In this document: one piece after another, positions 32,246 through 40,182 of the stretch
Layout of the letters: every line of letters begins with the position of its first letter
Position numbering within the stretch: the first letter of the stretch is position 1
Source: DASUHT01 sp038230835
Lineage (GTDB): Bacteria > Actinomycetota > Thermoleophilia > Gaiellales > JAICJC01
Assembly: GCA_038230835.1 (NCBI GenBank)
Contig: JBBRMM010000006.1
Location: 1-64,000, forward strand
Length of the DNA: 64,000 bases
Direction of reading: 5' to 3'
Program-made: the position numbers and the translations under genes
The notes under the pieces: model-generated
Told to the model about the DNA's origin: nothing
Databases searched by the model: none
The model's input: only the letters and a program-made list of their open reading frames with translations

Positions 32246-33069
32246 CCACCACCACCCCGACTTCGCCTCCGGCCGCGCCGGTCGGCGAGGCGCGCGAGCG
32301 CATCGGACGGCTCGAGGGCCCCGCGATCGTCGGGGTGCTGATGCGCGAGCTGATCAACTATTCGTCGTTCTGGCGCTCCTCGGCGTTCAGCTCGATCATG
32401 GAGCCGGTGATCTACCTGCTCGCCTTCGGCTTCGGCGTGGGCGCGCTCGTCTCGCAGGTCGAGGGCCACCGCTACCTGTTCTTCGTCGCCACCGGCACGG
32501 TCGGTATGTCGGTCATGTACAGCGGCGCCTTCCCGGCGATGTTCTCGACCTTCGTCAAGTACAAGTTTCAGCGCACCTACGACGCGATCATCGCCGCGCC
32601 GGTCGACTGCGAGGAGCTCGTCACCGCCGAGGCGCTGTGGATCGGCATCCGTGTGGGCATCTACGGCTGCGCACCGATCCTCGTGGCACTGTTCTTCGGC
32701 CTGCCCCCGTCGTGGGGCATGCTGGTGCTGCCGCTCGTGTGTTTCCTGTCCGGCCTGGGGTGGGCGCTGTTCGGGATCACGGTCGCCGCCACCCTCAACT
32801 CCATCGACAACTTCAGCTACGTGATGACAGGCTTTCTCACCCCGATGATGCTCACCGCCGGCACCTTCTTCACGATCACGAGCCTGCCGCACTGGGGCCG
32901 CCTCGCGGCCCAGGTCAACCCGCTCTACAACAGCGTCGAACTGGTGCGCGGCGCGGTGTTCGGCTGGCACGGCGTGGCTGACCTCTGGCACGTGGCATAC
33001 CTGCTCGCGTGGGCGTTTCTCCTCTGGCGGGTCGCCGTCCGCCAGATGACTCGGCGCCTGGTCGACTGA
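32242..33069 (+). CDS. ABC-2 type exporter, permease (NodJ/DrrB-like)
   Basis: A 275-residue membrane protein with six hydrophobic segments. It shows the ABC-2 membrane pattern: SSIMEPVIYLLAFGFGVGAL, SMMY-like SVMYSGAFPAMFSTFVKYKF and TPMMLTAGTFFTI. It starts within the ATPase stop (ATGA) and forms the transport channel with that subunit. The short cytoplasmic N-terminus is Thr/Pro-rich. Confidence 0.92.
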   Translation: MTTTTPTSPPAAPVGEARERIGRLEGPAIVGVLMRELINYSSFWRSSAFSSIMEPVIYLLAFGFGVGALVSQVEGHRYLFFVATGTVGMSVMYSGAFPAMFSTFVKYKFQRTYDAIIAAPVDCEELVTAEALWIGIRVGIYGCAPILVALFFGLPPSWGMLVLPLVCFLSGLGWALFGITVAATLNSIDNFSYVMTGFLTPMMLTAGTFFTITSLPHWGRLAAQVNPLYNSVELVRGAVFGWHGVADLWHVAYLLAWAFLLWRVAVRQMTRRLVD

Positions 33070-33115
33070 CCGGGTTGGAGGATCATGTCGGGCTCCGGTA
33101 GTAGACTCGCCGCGA

Positions 33116-33628
33116 ATGACGGGGAGAGGGGTGGACAAGCAACTCGGACTGGCCGGTCTCGTGGCCGGGCGCATGTCCGACGTGGTCGGGGTGTCGCACA
33201 TGCCGCAAAAGATGTCGCCCGAGTTGGTGGACGTCCTGGCAGGTGTGCCGCTGTTCGCCGGACTGTCCCGCCGCCATCTGAGCAAGATCGCTGGGCTGGC
33301 GTCCAGCAAGCGGTACCCGCGCGGCGCGACCCTCGTCAAGACCGGTGCGCCCGGCGAGTCGTTCTTCGTGATCCTCGACGGCCAGGCGAGCGTGCGCGCG
33401 GGCTCGCGCCGGACGACGCTTCTGGCCGGTGATTTCTTCGGCGAGATGTCGCTGCTCGACGGCGAGCCGCGGTCTGCCACCGTCGCCGCCCACACGGCGG
33501 TGCTGGTGATGGTGCTGCCACGGCGGAGGTTTCTGAAGCTGCTGGGGAGCGAGCCGAGGATCGCGATCGCCGTCATGTCGACGCTGTCGCGGCGGGTGCG
33601 CGCCCTGCAGGTCGCGGCTGGCGTCTGA
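33116..33628 (+). CDS. Cyclic-nucleotide-binding domain protein, second paralogue
   Basis: A 170-residue protein whose residues about 35-165 form one cNMP-binding barrel. LDGQASVRAGSRRT and GDFFGEMSLLDGEPRSATVAA are the ligand-binding segments, with RSA in place of the RTA of the paralogue at 4480-4914. There is no HTH. The first 30 residues are extra compared with the paralogue. ATG 33116 lies eight bases after TAGACT (33102-33107); ATGs at 33200 and 33212 are alternatives. It ends at a bidirectional terminator. Confidence 0.78.
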   Translation: MTGRGVDKQLGLAGLVAGRMSDVVGVSHMPQKMSPELVDVLAGVPLFAGLSRRHLSKIAGLASSKRYPRGATLVKTGAPGESFFVILDGQASVRAGSRRTTLLAGDFFGEMSLLDGEPRSATVAAHTAVLVMVLPRRRFLKLLGSEPRIAIAVMSTLSRRVRALQVAAGV

Positions 33629-33777
33629 GGCGGCCTCAGTGGCCGGCGCGCCTCCGGTCAAGCGTCCTTCGAATCGATGCGACGACCGCGACGCCGATAC
33701 CCGGGAGCACGACCCGGTGCCAGTCCTGGTCGAGGTACCGGTCGACGCCCATCGGGCGGCGCTTCCAGGGCCCGCCC

Positions 33778-33853
33778 TATGCTGCGTTCCCAGCTTCGGC
33801 TGGGCCCGGACGCCCCGTGGGCCATATCCCCCACCGCTGGCCACGGGGCGTCC
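33778..33853. terminator. Hairpin pair; bidirectional terminator, possibly a short RNA
   Basis: GGACGCCCCGTGG (33808-33820) pairs perfectly with CCACGGGGCGTCC (33841-33853) and is followed by CCCTTTCTC on the plus strand. It lies between the convergent cNMP-binding gene and the small minus-strand gene at 33881. Directly before it is the perfect tetraloop hairpin CCCAGC-TTCG-GCTGGG (33789-33804), and TATGCT (33778-33783) could be a -10. A short, stable RNA of about 65 bases is thus possible. Confidence 0.6.
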
Positions 33854-33880
33854 CCCTTTCTCTGTGCAGCTGAGCTTTAG

Positions 33881-34072
33881 TCAGCGAGAACGGCTGCCCG
33901 TAAGGGGGTGGACAACGTTGTTGCGGGCTTCGGACAGCCTGCGGGCTTCCCGCAGGAAACGCTCACAGTCGGCCAGCAGACGCTCGCACACGAATTCTCC
34001 AGGCGGAGCGGCTTGCTCTCGACCGGCCGTCTGCCCTCGCTGCTCGGCCGGGGTATCGTCCGATCGCTCCAT
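33881..34072 (-). CDS. Small hypothetical helical protein
   Basis: A 63-residue protein: an N-terminal polar segment, then a long helix (EFVCERLLADCERFLREARR) and a basic tail. No family is recognised. The frame has host-like composition, GGGAG eight bases before the ATG, and a terminator just beyond its stop. It starts three bases after the stop of a 29-codon frame with a strong ribosome binding site. Confidence 0.45.
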   Translation of the reverse strand: MERSDDTPAEQRGQTAGREQAAPPGEFVCERLLADCERFLREARRLSEARNNVVHPLTGSRSR

Positions 34073-34075
34073 CCG

Positions 34076-34165
34076 TCATACTCCCGATGGCTCGACGAGC
34101 CGTCTATCGGCCGAGCCCACGGGATCATCTGGCGTCCGGTCAACTCCAACGAGTAACGCGTCCAC
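34076..34165 (-). CDS. Possible 29-residue peptide gene upstream of 33881-34072
   Basis: A short frame from GTG 34165 to TGA 34076-34078, preceded by AAGGAGGA at 34178-34171, the best ribosome binding site of the region. The product (VDALLVGVDRTPDDPVGSAD, then nine more residues) matches nothing known. It may be a leader peptide coupled to the 63-residue gene three bases later, or a coding fragment. Confidence 0.35.
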   Translation of the reverse strand: MDALLVGVDRTPDDPVGSADRRLVEPSGV

Positions 34166-34324
34166 GGTGTTCCTCCTTGAGGGACTCGAAGAGGGTCGCG
34201 GGCCCCCGCGCTCCTCGATCAACGTGAGCACCTAAATTACCAAGCCCCAAGCTACGGGGTCCACGCGCAGACCCACTCGTGACCGCTCTTTGCGGCGACG
34301 ATCTCGCTCAGCGGTGCTGAGGTT

Positions 34325-34699
34325 CTAGGCTTGGGCCGTGGCAAGCGCCTCGGCGAGAGCGAGCAGGGCGGCGGCGAGCCGCTCGCGCACCACACGGGCG
34401 GTCGCGACACTGACTCGGCTCGTGTCCGAAAGCTCCTGAGACAGGTCACGCTCGACCGCCTTGGCCGCCTCCGCGACCAATTCCAGCTGCGCGACCACGG
34501 CGCGGAGCTGGTCGAACTCCACCTCCCTCGCCACCCGCGCGGCCTCCTCGAGCGTCTGGATGTGATCGCGGATGTGGTTGATGTCCGCCAGGATGGAGTG
34601 CGGATCGTCTTGTCCGCCGGGCACGTCTTTCGCGGCGGTGTCCGCTCGCTCCCTCGACAGGTCATCGAGCATGGAGCGCCGTTCTTCCTCATGGCCCAT
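34325..34699 (-). CDS. Coiled-coil hypothetical protein
   Basis: A 124-residue, mainly helical protein. After an acidic N-terminus (MGHEEERRSMLDDLSRERAD) a long heptad region runs from about residue 40 to the end (IRDHIQTLEEAARVAREVEF). No family is recognised. ATG 34699 has GGAGGGCG at the right distance, and GATACT (34738-34733, minus strand) is a likely -10. Confidence 0.6.
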   Translation of the reverse strand: MGHEEERRSMLDDLSRERADTAAKDVPGGQDDPHSILADINHIRDHIQTLEEAARVAREVEFDQLRAVVAQLELVAEAAKAVERDLSQELSDTSRVSVATARVVRERLAAALLALAEALATAQA

Positions 34700-35018
34700 T
34701 TTCGCCCTCCAATCTGCACCAGTGACAGGCGAAGTATCCCTGCTGACGGGTGGTCCGACCAGCTCGTGGAGCGGGAACTTCCCGCAACTTGCGGACATCC
34801 AAACTGGCGCAGGGAATCGGGTGCCGTTCTGCACAGTATCCCCAGCCGTCAACCGCCCAAATACGGCTGGTCGGCCGGAATCGCCGGCAGGGTGTGGATA
34901 ACCTTCGCTCGCGCTGTGGACGACGAACTCGCCCTGCGGTCTGGCGCAATCCGCGTCCAAACTCGGCGGCAAGCGGGCCACCGTTTTCGTTCGCCTTGGT
35001 CGGGCCGTTCCCGCTCGA
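34700..35018. other. Intergenic region with DnaA-box-like sequences
   Basis: No gene is supported. TGTGGATAA (34893-34901) is an exact reverse-complement DnaA box and TGTGGACGA (34915-34923) a near match, 13 bases apart and in the same orientation. The region also carries the promoter of the coiled-coil gene on its left. No dnaA, dnaN or gyrase gene is close, so a replication origin is not claimed. Confidence 0.4.
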
Positions 35019-35092
35019 TCGGGGCGGCAGGATTTGAACCTGCGACCGCCCGGCCCCCAGCCGGGTGCGCTACCAGGCTGCGCCACGCCCCG
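35019..35092 (-). tRNA. tRNA-Pro (anticodon GGG)
   Basis: A 74-base cloverleaf on the minus strand. The acceptor stem is CGGGGCG / CGCCCCG, the D stem GCGC / GCGC, the anticodon stem CCCGG / CCGGG around CTGGGGG, and the T arm GCAGG-TTCAAAT-CCTGC. The anticodon GGG reads CCC codons. The discriminator is A and the 3' CCA is not encoded. TATACT (35107-35102) is a good -10 about ten bases upstream. Confidence 0.95.
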
Positions 35093-35209
35093 CAGGCGGC
35101 GAGTATACCGGGAACCCACCACCCTCCGGCCCGGTCGAAACGGTGGATGACTCAAGCCATCGCCCTTCCGCTCCCCCGCGTCGCCCGGCCCAGCGCCTAC
35201 GATGGTCGG

Positions 35210-35734
35210 GTGCGAAACCAGTCCGACGAGGCTCTGGGGCGGCGCGCCGCGGGCGGTGACCCGGCGGCGTTCGAAGAGCTGGTCGTGCGCTACCAGGATC
35301 GGCTGTACACGCTCGCGCTGCGTGTGACCGGATCGGACGCCGACGCGCGCGACTGCGTGCAGGAGGGGCTGATCTCGGCCTGGCGGGCCATGCCCCGGTT
35401 CCGCGGCGACGCACGCTTCTCGACCTGGATGTACCGGATCGTGCTGCGCAAGGCCTACGACTCGATCGACCGCCGCCGCCGCACTCCCGAGCCGGTCGAG
35501 GAACTGCACGCGGTGGCCGCGGTCGTCAGCGAGGCCGACCGGATCGACCTCCTGGACGCGCTGGCGGCGCTCGAGCTCGACTTCCGGGTGGTCGCGGTGG
35601 CGTGCGACGTGGTCGGCATGTCGATGGAGGAGGCCGGCCGGCTGCTGGATCTGCCGCCGGGCACGGTCAAGTCGAGACTGCACCGTGCCCGTGCGCGGCT
35701 GGCCGAGTCCCTCGACAGGGAGCGGGCGCGATGA
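35210..35734 (+). CDS. ECF-family RNA polymerase sigma factor
   Basis: A 174-residue extracytoplasmic-function sigma factor. Region 2 covers about 18-85 (FEELVVRYQDRLYTLALRVT, DCVQEGLISAWRAMPRF, FSTWMYRIVLRKAYDSIDRR) and region 4 about 115-165 (VVAVACDVVGMSMEEAGRLL, LPPGTVKSRLHRARARLAES). The GTG at 35210 is chosen because TACGAT (35198-35203) ends six bases before it. The stop overlaps the start of a membrane protein that is probably its anti-sigma factor. Confidence 0.93.
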   Translation: MRNQSDEALGRRAAGGDPAAFEELVVRYQDRLYTLALRVTGSDADARDCVQEGLISAWRAMPRFRGDARFSTWMYRIVLRKAYDSIDRRRRTPEPVEELHAVAAVVSEADRIDLLDALAALELDFRVVAVACDVVGMSMEEAGRLLDLPPGTVKSRLHRARARLAESLDRERAR

Positions 35735-36360
35735 GCGAGCCGCACGAGGAGATCGCACGCCGGCTGACCGAGCTGGGTCGCGCCGAGGCCCCGCCCGACC
35801 TGCGCGGCGAGGTGATGGCGCAGGTCGCCGCCGAGCCGCGCCGGCGGCAGCGCCGAAGCCCCGGGTTCGGGGCACTGGTCAGGCCGGCCACCAGGATCGC
35901 GCTGGTCGCGTCCGTCGTGCTCGCCGCCGGGGTCGGGATCGCCCATCTGGGCGGGGGCGGCTCGACCTCGTCGCCCATGGTGTCCACCGGCAGCGGGGTG
36001 ATCCCAGCCGCGGCGGAGTCGAGTACAGACAAAGGCCCGGCTTACGCACCCTCGACTCCGGCCAAGAGCACGACCGGGACGCAGCTCGTGGGTTCCCGCG
36101 ACGCACGCTACGGCGCCTCGAGCGTCCAGGTTCGAGGGCTTGTCATCGACCGCGTCACCGCCCGCTCGATCCTCGGGCGCTACTTCGGTCGACCGGACGC
36201 GCACGGGTACATCGTCGCTCGCGTCCCCGCCGAGGACTTCCGCTCATTCGGCTTCCGGCTCGCCGCGTCCGCGCTCCGTTCCGACTCGCTGTCGGTTACG
36301 CTCGACGACCGGCAGTTCGTGCGCATCCTGCTCGTGGCGGCGCGCGACCGCCGGCACTGA
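35731..36360 (+). CDS. Membrane protein, probable anti-sigma factor of the ECF pair
   Basis: A 209-residue single-span protein. The cytoplasmic N-terminus (about 1-48, EEIARRLTELGRAEAPPDLR) resembles ECF anti-sigma domains but has no HxxxCxxC zinc motif. One membrane span lies at about 52-70, followed by a Ser/Thr/Pro linker and an outer domain (about 125-205). It overlaps the sigma gene by 4 bases (ATGA), the normal layout for a sigma/anti-sigma pair. The outer domain may sense an envelope signal. Confidence 0.75.
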   Translation: MSEPHEEIARRLTELGRAEAPPDLRGEVMAQVAAEPRRRQRRSPGFGALVRPATRIALVASVVLAAGVGIAHLGGGGSTSSPMVSTGSGVIPAAAESSTDKGPAYAPSTPAKSTTGTQLVGSRDARYGASSVQVRGLVIDRVTARSILGRYFGRPDAHGYIVARVPAEDFRSFGFRLAASALRSDSLSVTLDDRQFVRILLVAARDRRH

Positions 36361-36366
36361 CGCGGG

Positions 36367-36672
36367 CTACCTCTTGACCAGTTCGCCGTACACCCGGTCG
36401 GCGACATCCGTCTTGCGCTGCAGCACGTCCGCGATTCGCCGGATCCGGTACTCCACGAAGCGGTCGGGCTTGACGCCCACCGCCTTGGCGATCCGCTTGA
36501 TCACGTCGTCGGACGGCACGGGCCGGTTGCCGTGGGCGAGGTGGTTGAGATAGCCCGCCGAGAGTCCCGTACGCTCGGCCAGCGCCCGGTAGGACACACC
36601 GGCGTCCCTCATCAACCGCTCCAGCCCGGGATCGAAGCGGACACTCTCCGTCTTGGTGATCGTCTTTGCCAT
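36367..36672 (-). CDS. XRE-family HTH protein
   Basis: A 101-residue protein with a Cro/C1-type HTH at about 18-70: LERLMRDAGVSYRALAERTG, LSAGYLNHLAHGNRPVPSDD and VIKRIAKAVGVKPDRFVEYR. A C-terminal helical tail of about 30 residues follows. It lies 14 bases after proS on the same strand and is convergent with the anti-sigma gene. Target genes are unknown. Confidence 0.85.
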   Translation of the reverse strand: MAKTITKTESVRFDPGLERLMRDAGVSYRALAERTGLSAGYLNHLAHGNRPVPSDDVIKRIAKAVGVKPDRFVEYRIRRIADVLQRKTDVADRVYGELVKR

Positions 36673-36686
36673 CGCCTTGCCGCTCC

Positions 36687-38378
36687 TTACTCTTCGAGCG
36701 CCCGCCGAACAGCACCGGCCGCTTCGGCGACCGGGACGGACGTCTGCTCACGACCACGCCGCACCTGAACGTCGACCGTGCCCTCGGTCGCCGTGCGCTT
36801 GCCCACGGTTATCCGAGCCGGCGATCCGATCAGCTCGGCATCGGCGAACCGTGCTCCGGGGCCGGCGTCCCGGTCGTCCACCAGCACGCTCAGCCCGGCG
36901 GCCTCGAGATCCCGCTCGAGCCCGGCGGCGACATCCATCTGCGGGTCGCCCTCGGACCCGATCACCACCATGTGGGCGTGGAACGGCGCGATCGCCGCGG
37001 GCCACGTGATGCCGTGCTCGTCGTGCCGCTGCTCCACCGCCGCGGCCATGATCCGGGCCAGCCCGATGCCGTAGCTGCCCATCACGAGCGGGTGCTCGCG
37101 CCCCGACTCGTCGAGATAGTTGGCGCCCAGCGCTTCGGAGAAACGTGTTCCCAGCTTGAAGATGTTGCCGACCTCGATCGCGCGCTCGACGCGTAAGATA
37201 CCGGACGCGCAGTTCGGGCACCGTTCGCCGTCCGACACCTCGCGCAGGTCGTGGAACTCCGCCTCGAAGTCGCGTCCGGCCTCGAGCCCGCGCAGATGGT
37301 GGCCCGTGCGGTTGGCGCCGCCGACGTACTGACCCTCGCGCAGCGCCTCGTCGGCCACGATCCGGACGCCGGCCGCCACCGGGCCGATCGAGCCGGGCTC
37401 GGCACCGAACGCCGACCGGATCTCCTCCGGCGTGGCCGGCCGGTACTCGGACCGCAGCGCCTTTCGCATCTTCAGCTCGTGCAGGCGGTGGTCACCGCGG
37501 ATCAGGCCGAGCACGAGCTGGTCACCTGCCACCACCGGCATCGCCTTGGCGGTGGCCGCCTGATCGACGCCGAGCATCTCGGCCAGAGCCTCGATGGTCG
37601 TCGCACCCGGTGTCTCGACGTCCTGCGGTTCGGCAAGGGGCGCCGGGAACTGCGCGGCGCGGGGTACCGACCGGGCCACCTCGAGGTTGGCCGCGTAGTC
37701 GCAGTTCGAGCACAGCACCAGCCGGTCCTCTCCCGAGACGCTGGGCACCATGAACTCGTGCGCCGACTTGCCGCCCATCATGCCGGTGTCTGACTCCACC
37801 ATCAGGTACTCGAGGCCGCAGCGGTCGAAGATCCGCCGGTATACGCCGATGTGGCGCTCGTACGAGGCATCCAGCCCGTCGTCGTCGCGATCGAAGCTGT
37901 AGGAGTCCTTCATCAGGAACTCGCGCGTGCGCAGGATGCCGCTCCGGGGCCGCGGCTCGTCCCGCTCCTTGGTCTGGATCTGGTACCAGATCTGGGGCAG
38001 CTCACGATAGGAGCGGATCTCGCGGGCGGCGTGGAAGGTGAAGCACTCCTCGTGCGTCATCGCCAGCACGTACGGCTTGCCGGAGTTGTCGGTCAGCTTG
38101 AACATCTCGGGGATGGCGTAGCGGCCGGTCTGCTCCCACAGGGTCGCCGGCTGCAGCACCGGCATCGAAACCTCCATCGCGATGGTGTCCATCTCCGAGC
38201 GGATGATGGCGGCGATCCGCTGCATCACCCGCCAGCCCAGCGGCAGGTACGTGTACAGCCCGGAACCGACCTGGCGCACGAACCCCGCCCGCACCAGCAG
38301 CCGGTGGCTGGCCGCCTCGGCGTCGGCCGGATCGTCCTTGAGCGTCGGCAGCAGGTAGCCGGAGGCGCGGATGCCCAT
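36687..38378 (-). CDS. proS: Prolyl-tRNA synthetase (bacterial type)
   Basis: A 563-residue class II synthetase that charges tRNA-Pro. Motif 1 (RIAAIIRSEMDTIAMEVSMP), motif 2 (PRPRSGILRTREFLMKDSYS) and motif 3 (GSYGIGLARIMAA) are intact. The insertion between motifs 2 and 3 (about 220-400), including VVAGDQLVLGLIRGDHRLHE, is the editing domain that removes Ala-tRNA-Pro, typical of the bacterial form. The C-terminal anticodon-binding domain is complete. It lies six bases upstream of the XRE gene's region and six bases after the dihydrolipoamide dehydrogenase gene. Confidence 0.95.
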   Translation of the reverse strand: MGIRASGYLLPTLKDDPADAEAASHRLLVRAGFVRQVGSGLYTYLPLGWRVMQRIAAIIRSEMDTIAMEVSMPVLQPATLWEQTGRYAIPEMFKLTDNSGKPYVLAMTHEECFTFHAAREIRSYRELPQIWYQIQTKERDEPRPRSGILRTREFLMKDSYSFDRDDDGLDASYERHIGVYRRIFDRCGLEYLMVESDTGMMGGKSAHEFMVPSVSGEDRLVLCSNCDYAANLEVARSVPRAAQFPAPLAEPQDVETPGATTIEALAEMLGVDQAATAKAMPVVAGDQLVLGLIRGDHRLHELKMRKALRSEYRPATPEEIRSAFGAEPGSIGPVAAGVRIVADEALREGQYVGGANRTGHHLRGLEAGRDFEAEFHDLREVSDGERCPNCASGILRVERAIEVGNIFKLGTRFSEALGANYLDESGREHPLVMGSYGIGLARIMAAAVEQRHDEHGITWPAAIAPFHAHMVVIGSEGDPQMDVAAGLERDLEAAGLSVLVDDRDAGPGARFADAELIGSPARITVGKRTATEGTVDVQVRRGREQTSVPVAEAAGAVRRALEE

Positions 38379-38383
38379 CGGGG

Positions 38384-39805
38384 TCAGCCTGCCGCCGCGG
38401 CGGCCTTCGGCTTGCGCGCCGGAGGCAGGTGGATCGGCCTGCCGAGCGCCACCAGAGCCGCTTCCTTGACCGCCTCGGCGAGCGTCGGATGGGCGGCGAT
38501 GGAGTCGGCGACGGTCTCGATGGTGGCCTCCGCGGAGATGCCGATCACGCCCGCGTTGACCAGTTCGGTGGCCTGAGGGCCCACGATCACGAGCCCCAGC
38601 AGCTCTCCGTAGCGGTTCTCGTGGATGGTCTTCACCCAGCCCACCTTCTCACCGTACATCTGCGCGCGCGCCGAGGCCGAGAACGGGAACTTGCCGACCG
38701 AGATCTCGCCGTGGCGATCGCGCGCCTGAGCCTCGGTGAGGCCGACCGCGGCCACCTCGGGGTCGGTGTACACGCAGCGCGGGACCGCGCTGTAGTCGAC
38801 CTGGGCCTCGTGCCCGACCGCGTTCTCGGCCGCCACCTCGCCCTCGCGGAACGCGGTGTGAGCGAGCTGCCACTGGCCGGCCACGTCGCCCACCGCGTAG
38901 ATGTTCGGCACGGTCGTGCGCATGTGGCGGTCGACTCGCACGCCCTTGCGACCGTCGAACTCGACACCAGCGGCCTCCAGACCGAGGTTGTTCACACTCG
39001 GGCCGCGCCCGGTCGCCACCAGCACCAGGTCGGCCGCCACCTCGCCGCCCTTGCCGTCGGCCGCCTCGTAGGAGAGGGTGGCTCCGTCGGGGCCGTCGAT
39101 GATGGCGGTGGCGCGGGCGCTCAGGTGCATCGCGATGCCGCGCTTCTTGAACGCCCGCTCGAGCTCCTTGGAGGCGTCGGCGTCCTCCAGCGGGATCAGC
39201 CGCTCCAGCATCTCGACGATCGTCACCTCGACGCCCCAGTGGTTCATGATCGATGCGAACTCGACGCCGATCACCCCGCCGCCCAGCACGAGCAGCCGCT
39301 TGGGTACCTCGGCGACCTCGAGCAGCGCCGTCGAGTCCACGCAGCGCGGCCCGTCGATGCCGTCCACGGGCGGGCGCAGTGAGTGACTGCCGGTGGCGAT
39401 CACGGCCGAACCGAAGCTGATCTCCTCGCCGCCGTCGACCGCGATCGTCGACCGGTCCTTGAAGCTGCCGCGACCGTTGACGACCGTGATCCCGTTGGCC
39501 TTGACCACACCGGTGATGCCGTTCACCAGGCCGGTGACGATGCCCTCCTTGTTGCGCTGCGCCTGCGGGAAGTTGAGCGCCACGGCGCTCACGTCCACCC
39601 CGATCTGGGCGAAGGTGTGGTTGGCCTCCTTGAGCGCGTGGGCGGTCTGCACCCAGGTCTTGGTGGGGATGCAGCCGACGGTGATGCAGGTGCCGCCGAT
39701 CCGGCCCTGCTCGACCAGCACCACGTTGGCGCCCAGCTGGGCGGCCCGAATGGCGGCCGGGTAACCCCCGGGCCCGCCGCCCAGGACGGCGACGTCACAC
39801 TCCAT
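38384..39805 (-). CDS. lpdA: Dihydrolipoamide dehydrogenase (E3)
   Basis: A 473-residue flavoprotein disulfide reductase that reoxidises dihydrolipoyl groups with NAD+. The FAD fold starts GGGPGGYPAAIRAAQLG, the redox disulfide is GGTCITVGCIPTK, NAD binding is LLVLGGGVIGVEFASI, the second FAD site is NIYAVGDVAGQWQLAH, and the C-terminal active-site His-Glu is AHPTLAEAV. The C-terminus has an Ala/Lys-rich tail. The gene is in one direction with the lipoyl gene 77 bases upstream, divergent from the pyruvate-dehydrogenase genes. It should serve that complex. Confidence 0.95.
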   Translation of the reverse strand: MECDVAVLGGGPGGYPAAIRAAQLGANVVLVEQGRIGGTCITVGCIPTKTWVQTAHALKEANHTFAQIGVDVSAVALNFPQAQRNKEGIVTGLVNGITGVVKANGITVVNGRGSFKDRSTIAVDGGEEISFGSAVIATGSHSLRPPVDGIDGPRCVDSTALLEVAEVPKRLLVLGGGVIGVEFASIMNHWGVEVTIVEMLERLIPLEDADASKELERAFKKRGIAMHLSARATAIIDGPDGATLSYEAADGKGGEVAADLVLVATGRGPSVNNLGLEAAGVEFDGRKGVRVDRHMRTTVPNIYAVGDVAGQWQLAHTAFREGEVAAENAVGHEAQVDYSAVPRCVYTDPEVAAVGLTEAQARDRHGEISVGKFPFSASARAQMYGEKVGWVKTIHENRYGELLGLVIVGPQATELVNAGVIGISAEATIETVADSIAAHPTLAEAVKEAALVALGRPIHLPPARKPKAAAAAG

Positions 39806-39882
39806 CGAATCTGCTCCTCACGGTCGTTCGCAGTCGCGGGCATCCTATCGCCGCAGACGCCCGCCGCCCGCACCAGCAGCGG

Positions 39883-40140
39883 TCAGGCGCTGACGACCTC
39901 GCCCGGCTCACCGATCCAGGCCACTGTGTGGCCGACCAAGTACTCCTGCCCGTCGACGGCGTCGACCCGCAGCAGCACGCCGTCCGCCTCGGCCTCCACC
40001 TCCTGGGTGACCTTGTCGGTGTCCAGCTCGTACAGCGGATCGCCGCGCCGCACCGGCGCGCCGGTCTTCACCAGGAACCGGATCAACACGCCCGAGCTGA
40101 TCTCGTCTCCCAGGCTGGGAATGGTCACCGCGATAGCCAC
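39883..40140 (-). CDS. Free-standing lipoyl-domain protein
   Basis: An 85-residue protein that is a single lipoyl/biotinyl domain: IPSLGDEISSGVLIRFLVKT, then ELDTDKVTQEVEAEADGVLL with the Lys to be lipoylated (DK), then WIGEPGE. It lacks a catalytic or linker domain. A swinging arm of this kind could serve the adjacent E3 or the divergent E1/E2 genes. A GTG start is used; TATCCT on the minus strand lies eight bases before it. Confidence 0.85.
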   Translation of the reverse strand: MAIAVTIPSLGDEISSGVLIRFLVKTGAPVRRGDPLYELDTDKVTQEVEAEADGVLLRVDAVDGQEYLVGHTVAWIGEPGEVVSA

Positions 40141-40182
40141 GGCTCACGAGGATACCCGACGGTGACGATAAGGTTCCGGCAC

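Noticed and set aside
33639..34235. 198-codon plus-strand frame
   Set aside because: It crosses two strong hairpins and the terminator; codon composition is not coding-like, and minus-strand small genes explain part of it better.
34893..34923. Chromosomal replication origin
   Set aside because: Only two boxes and no dnaA, dnaN, recF or gyrase genes nearby.
34689..34949. 86-codon minus-strand frame upstream of the coiled-coil gene
   Set aside because: It overlaps the promoter and ribosome binding site of that gene and shows no domain.
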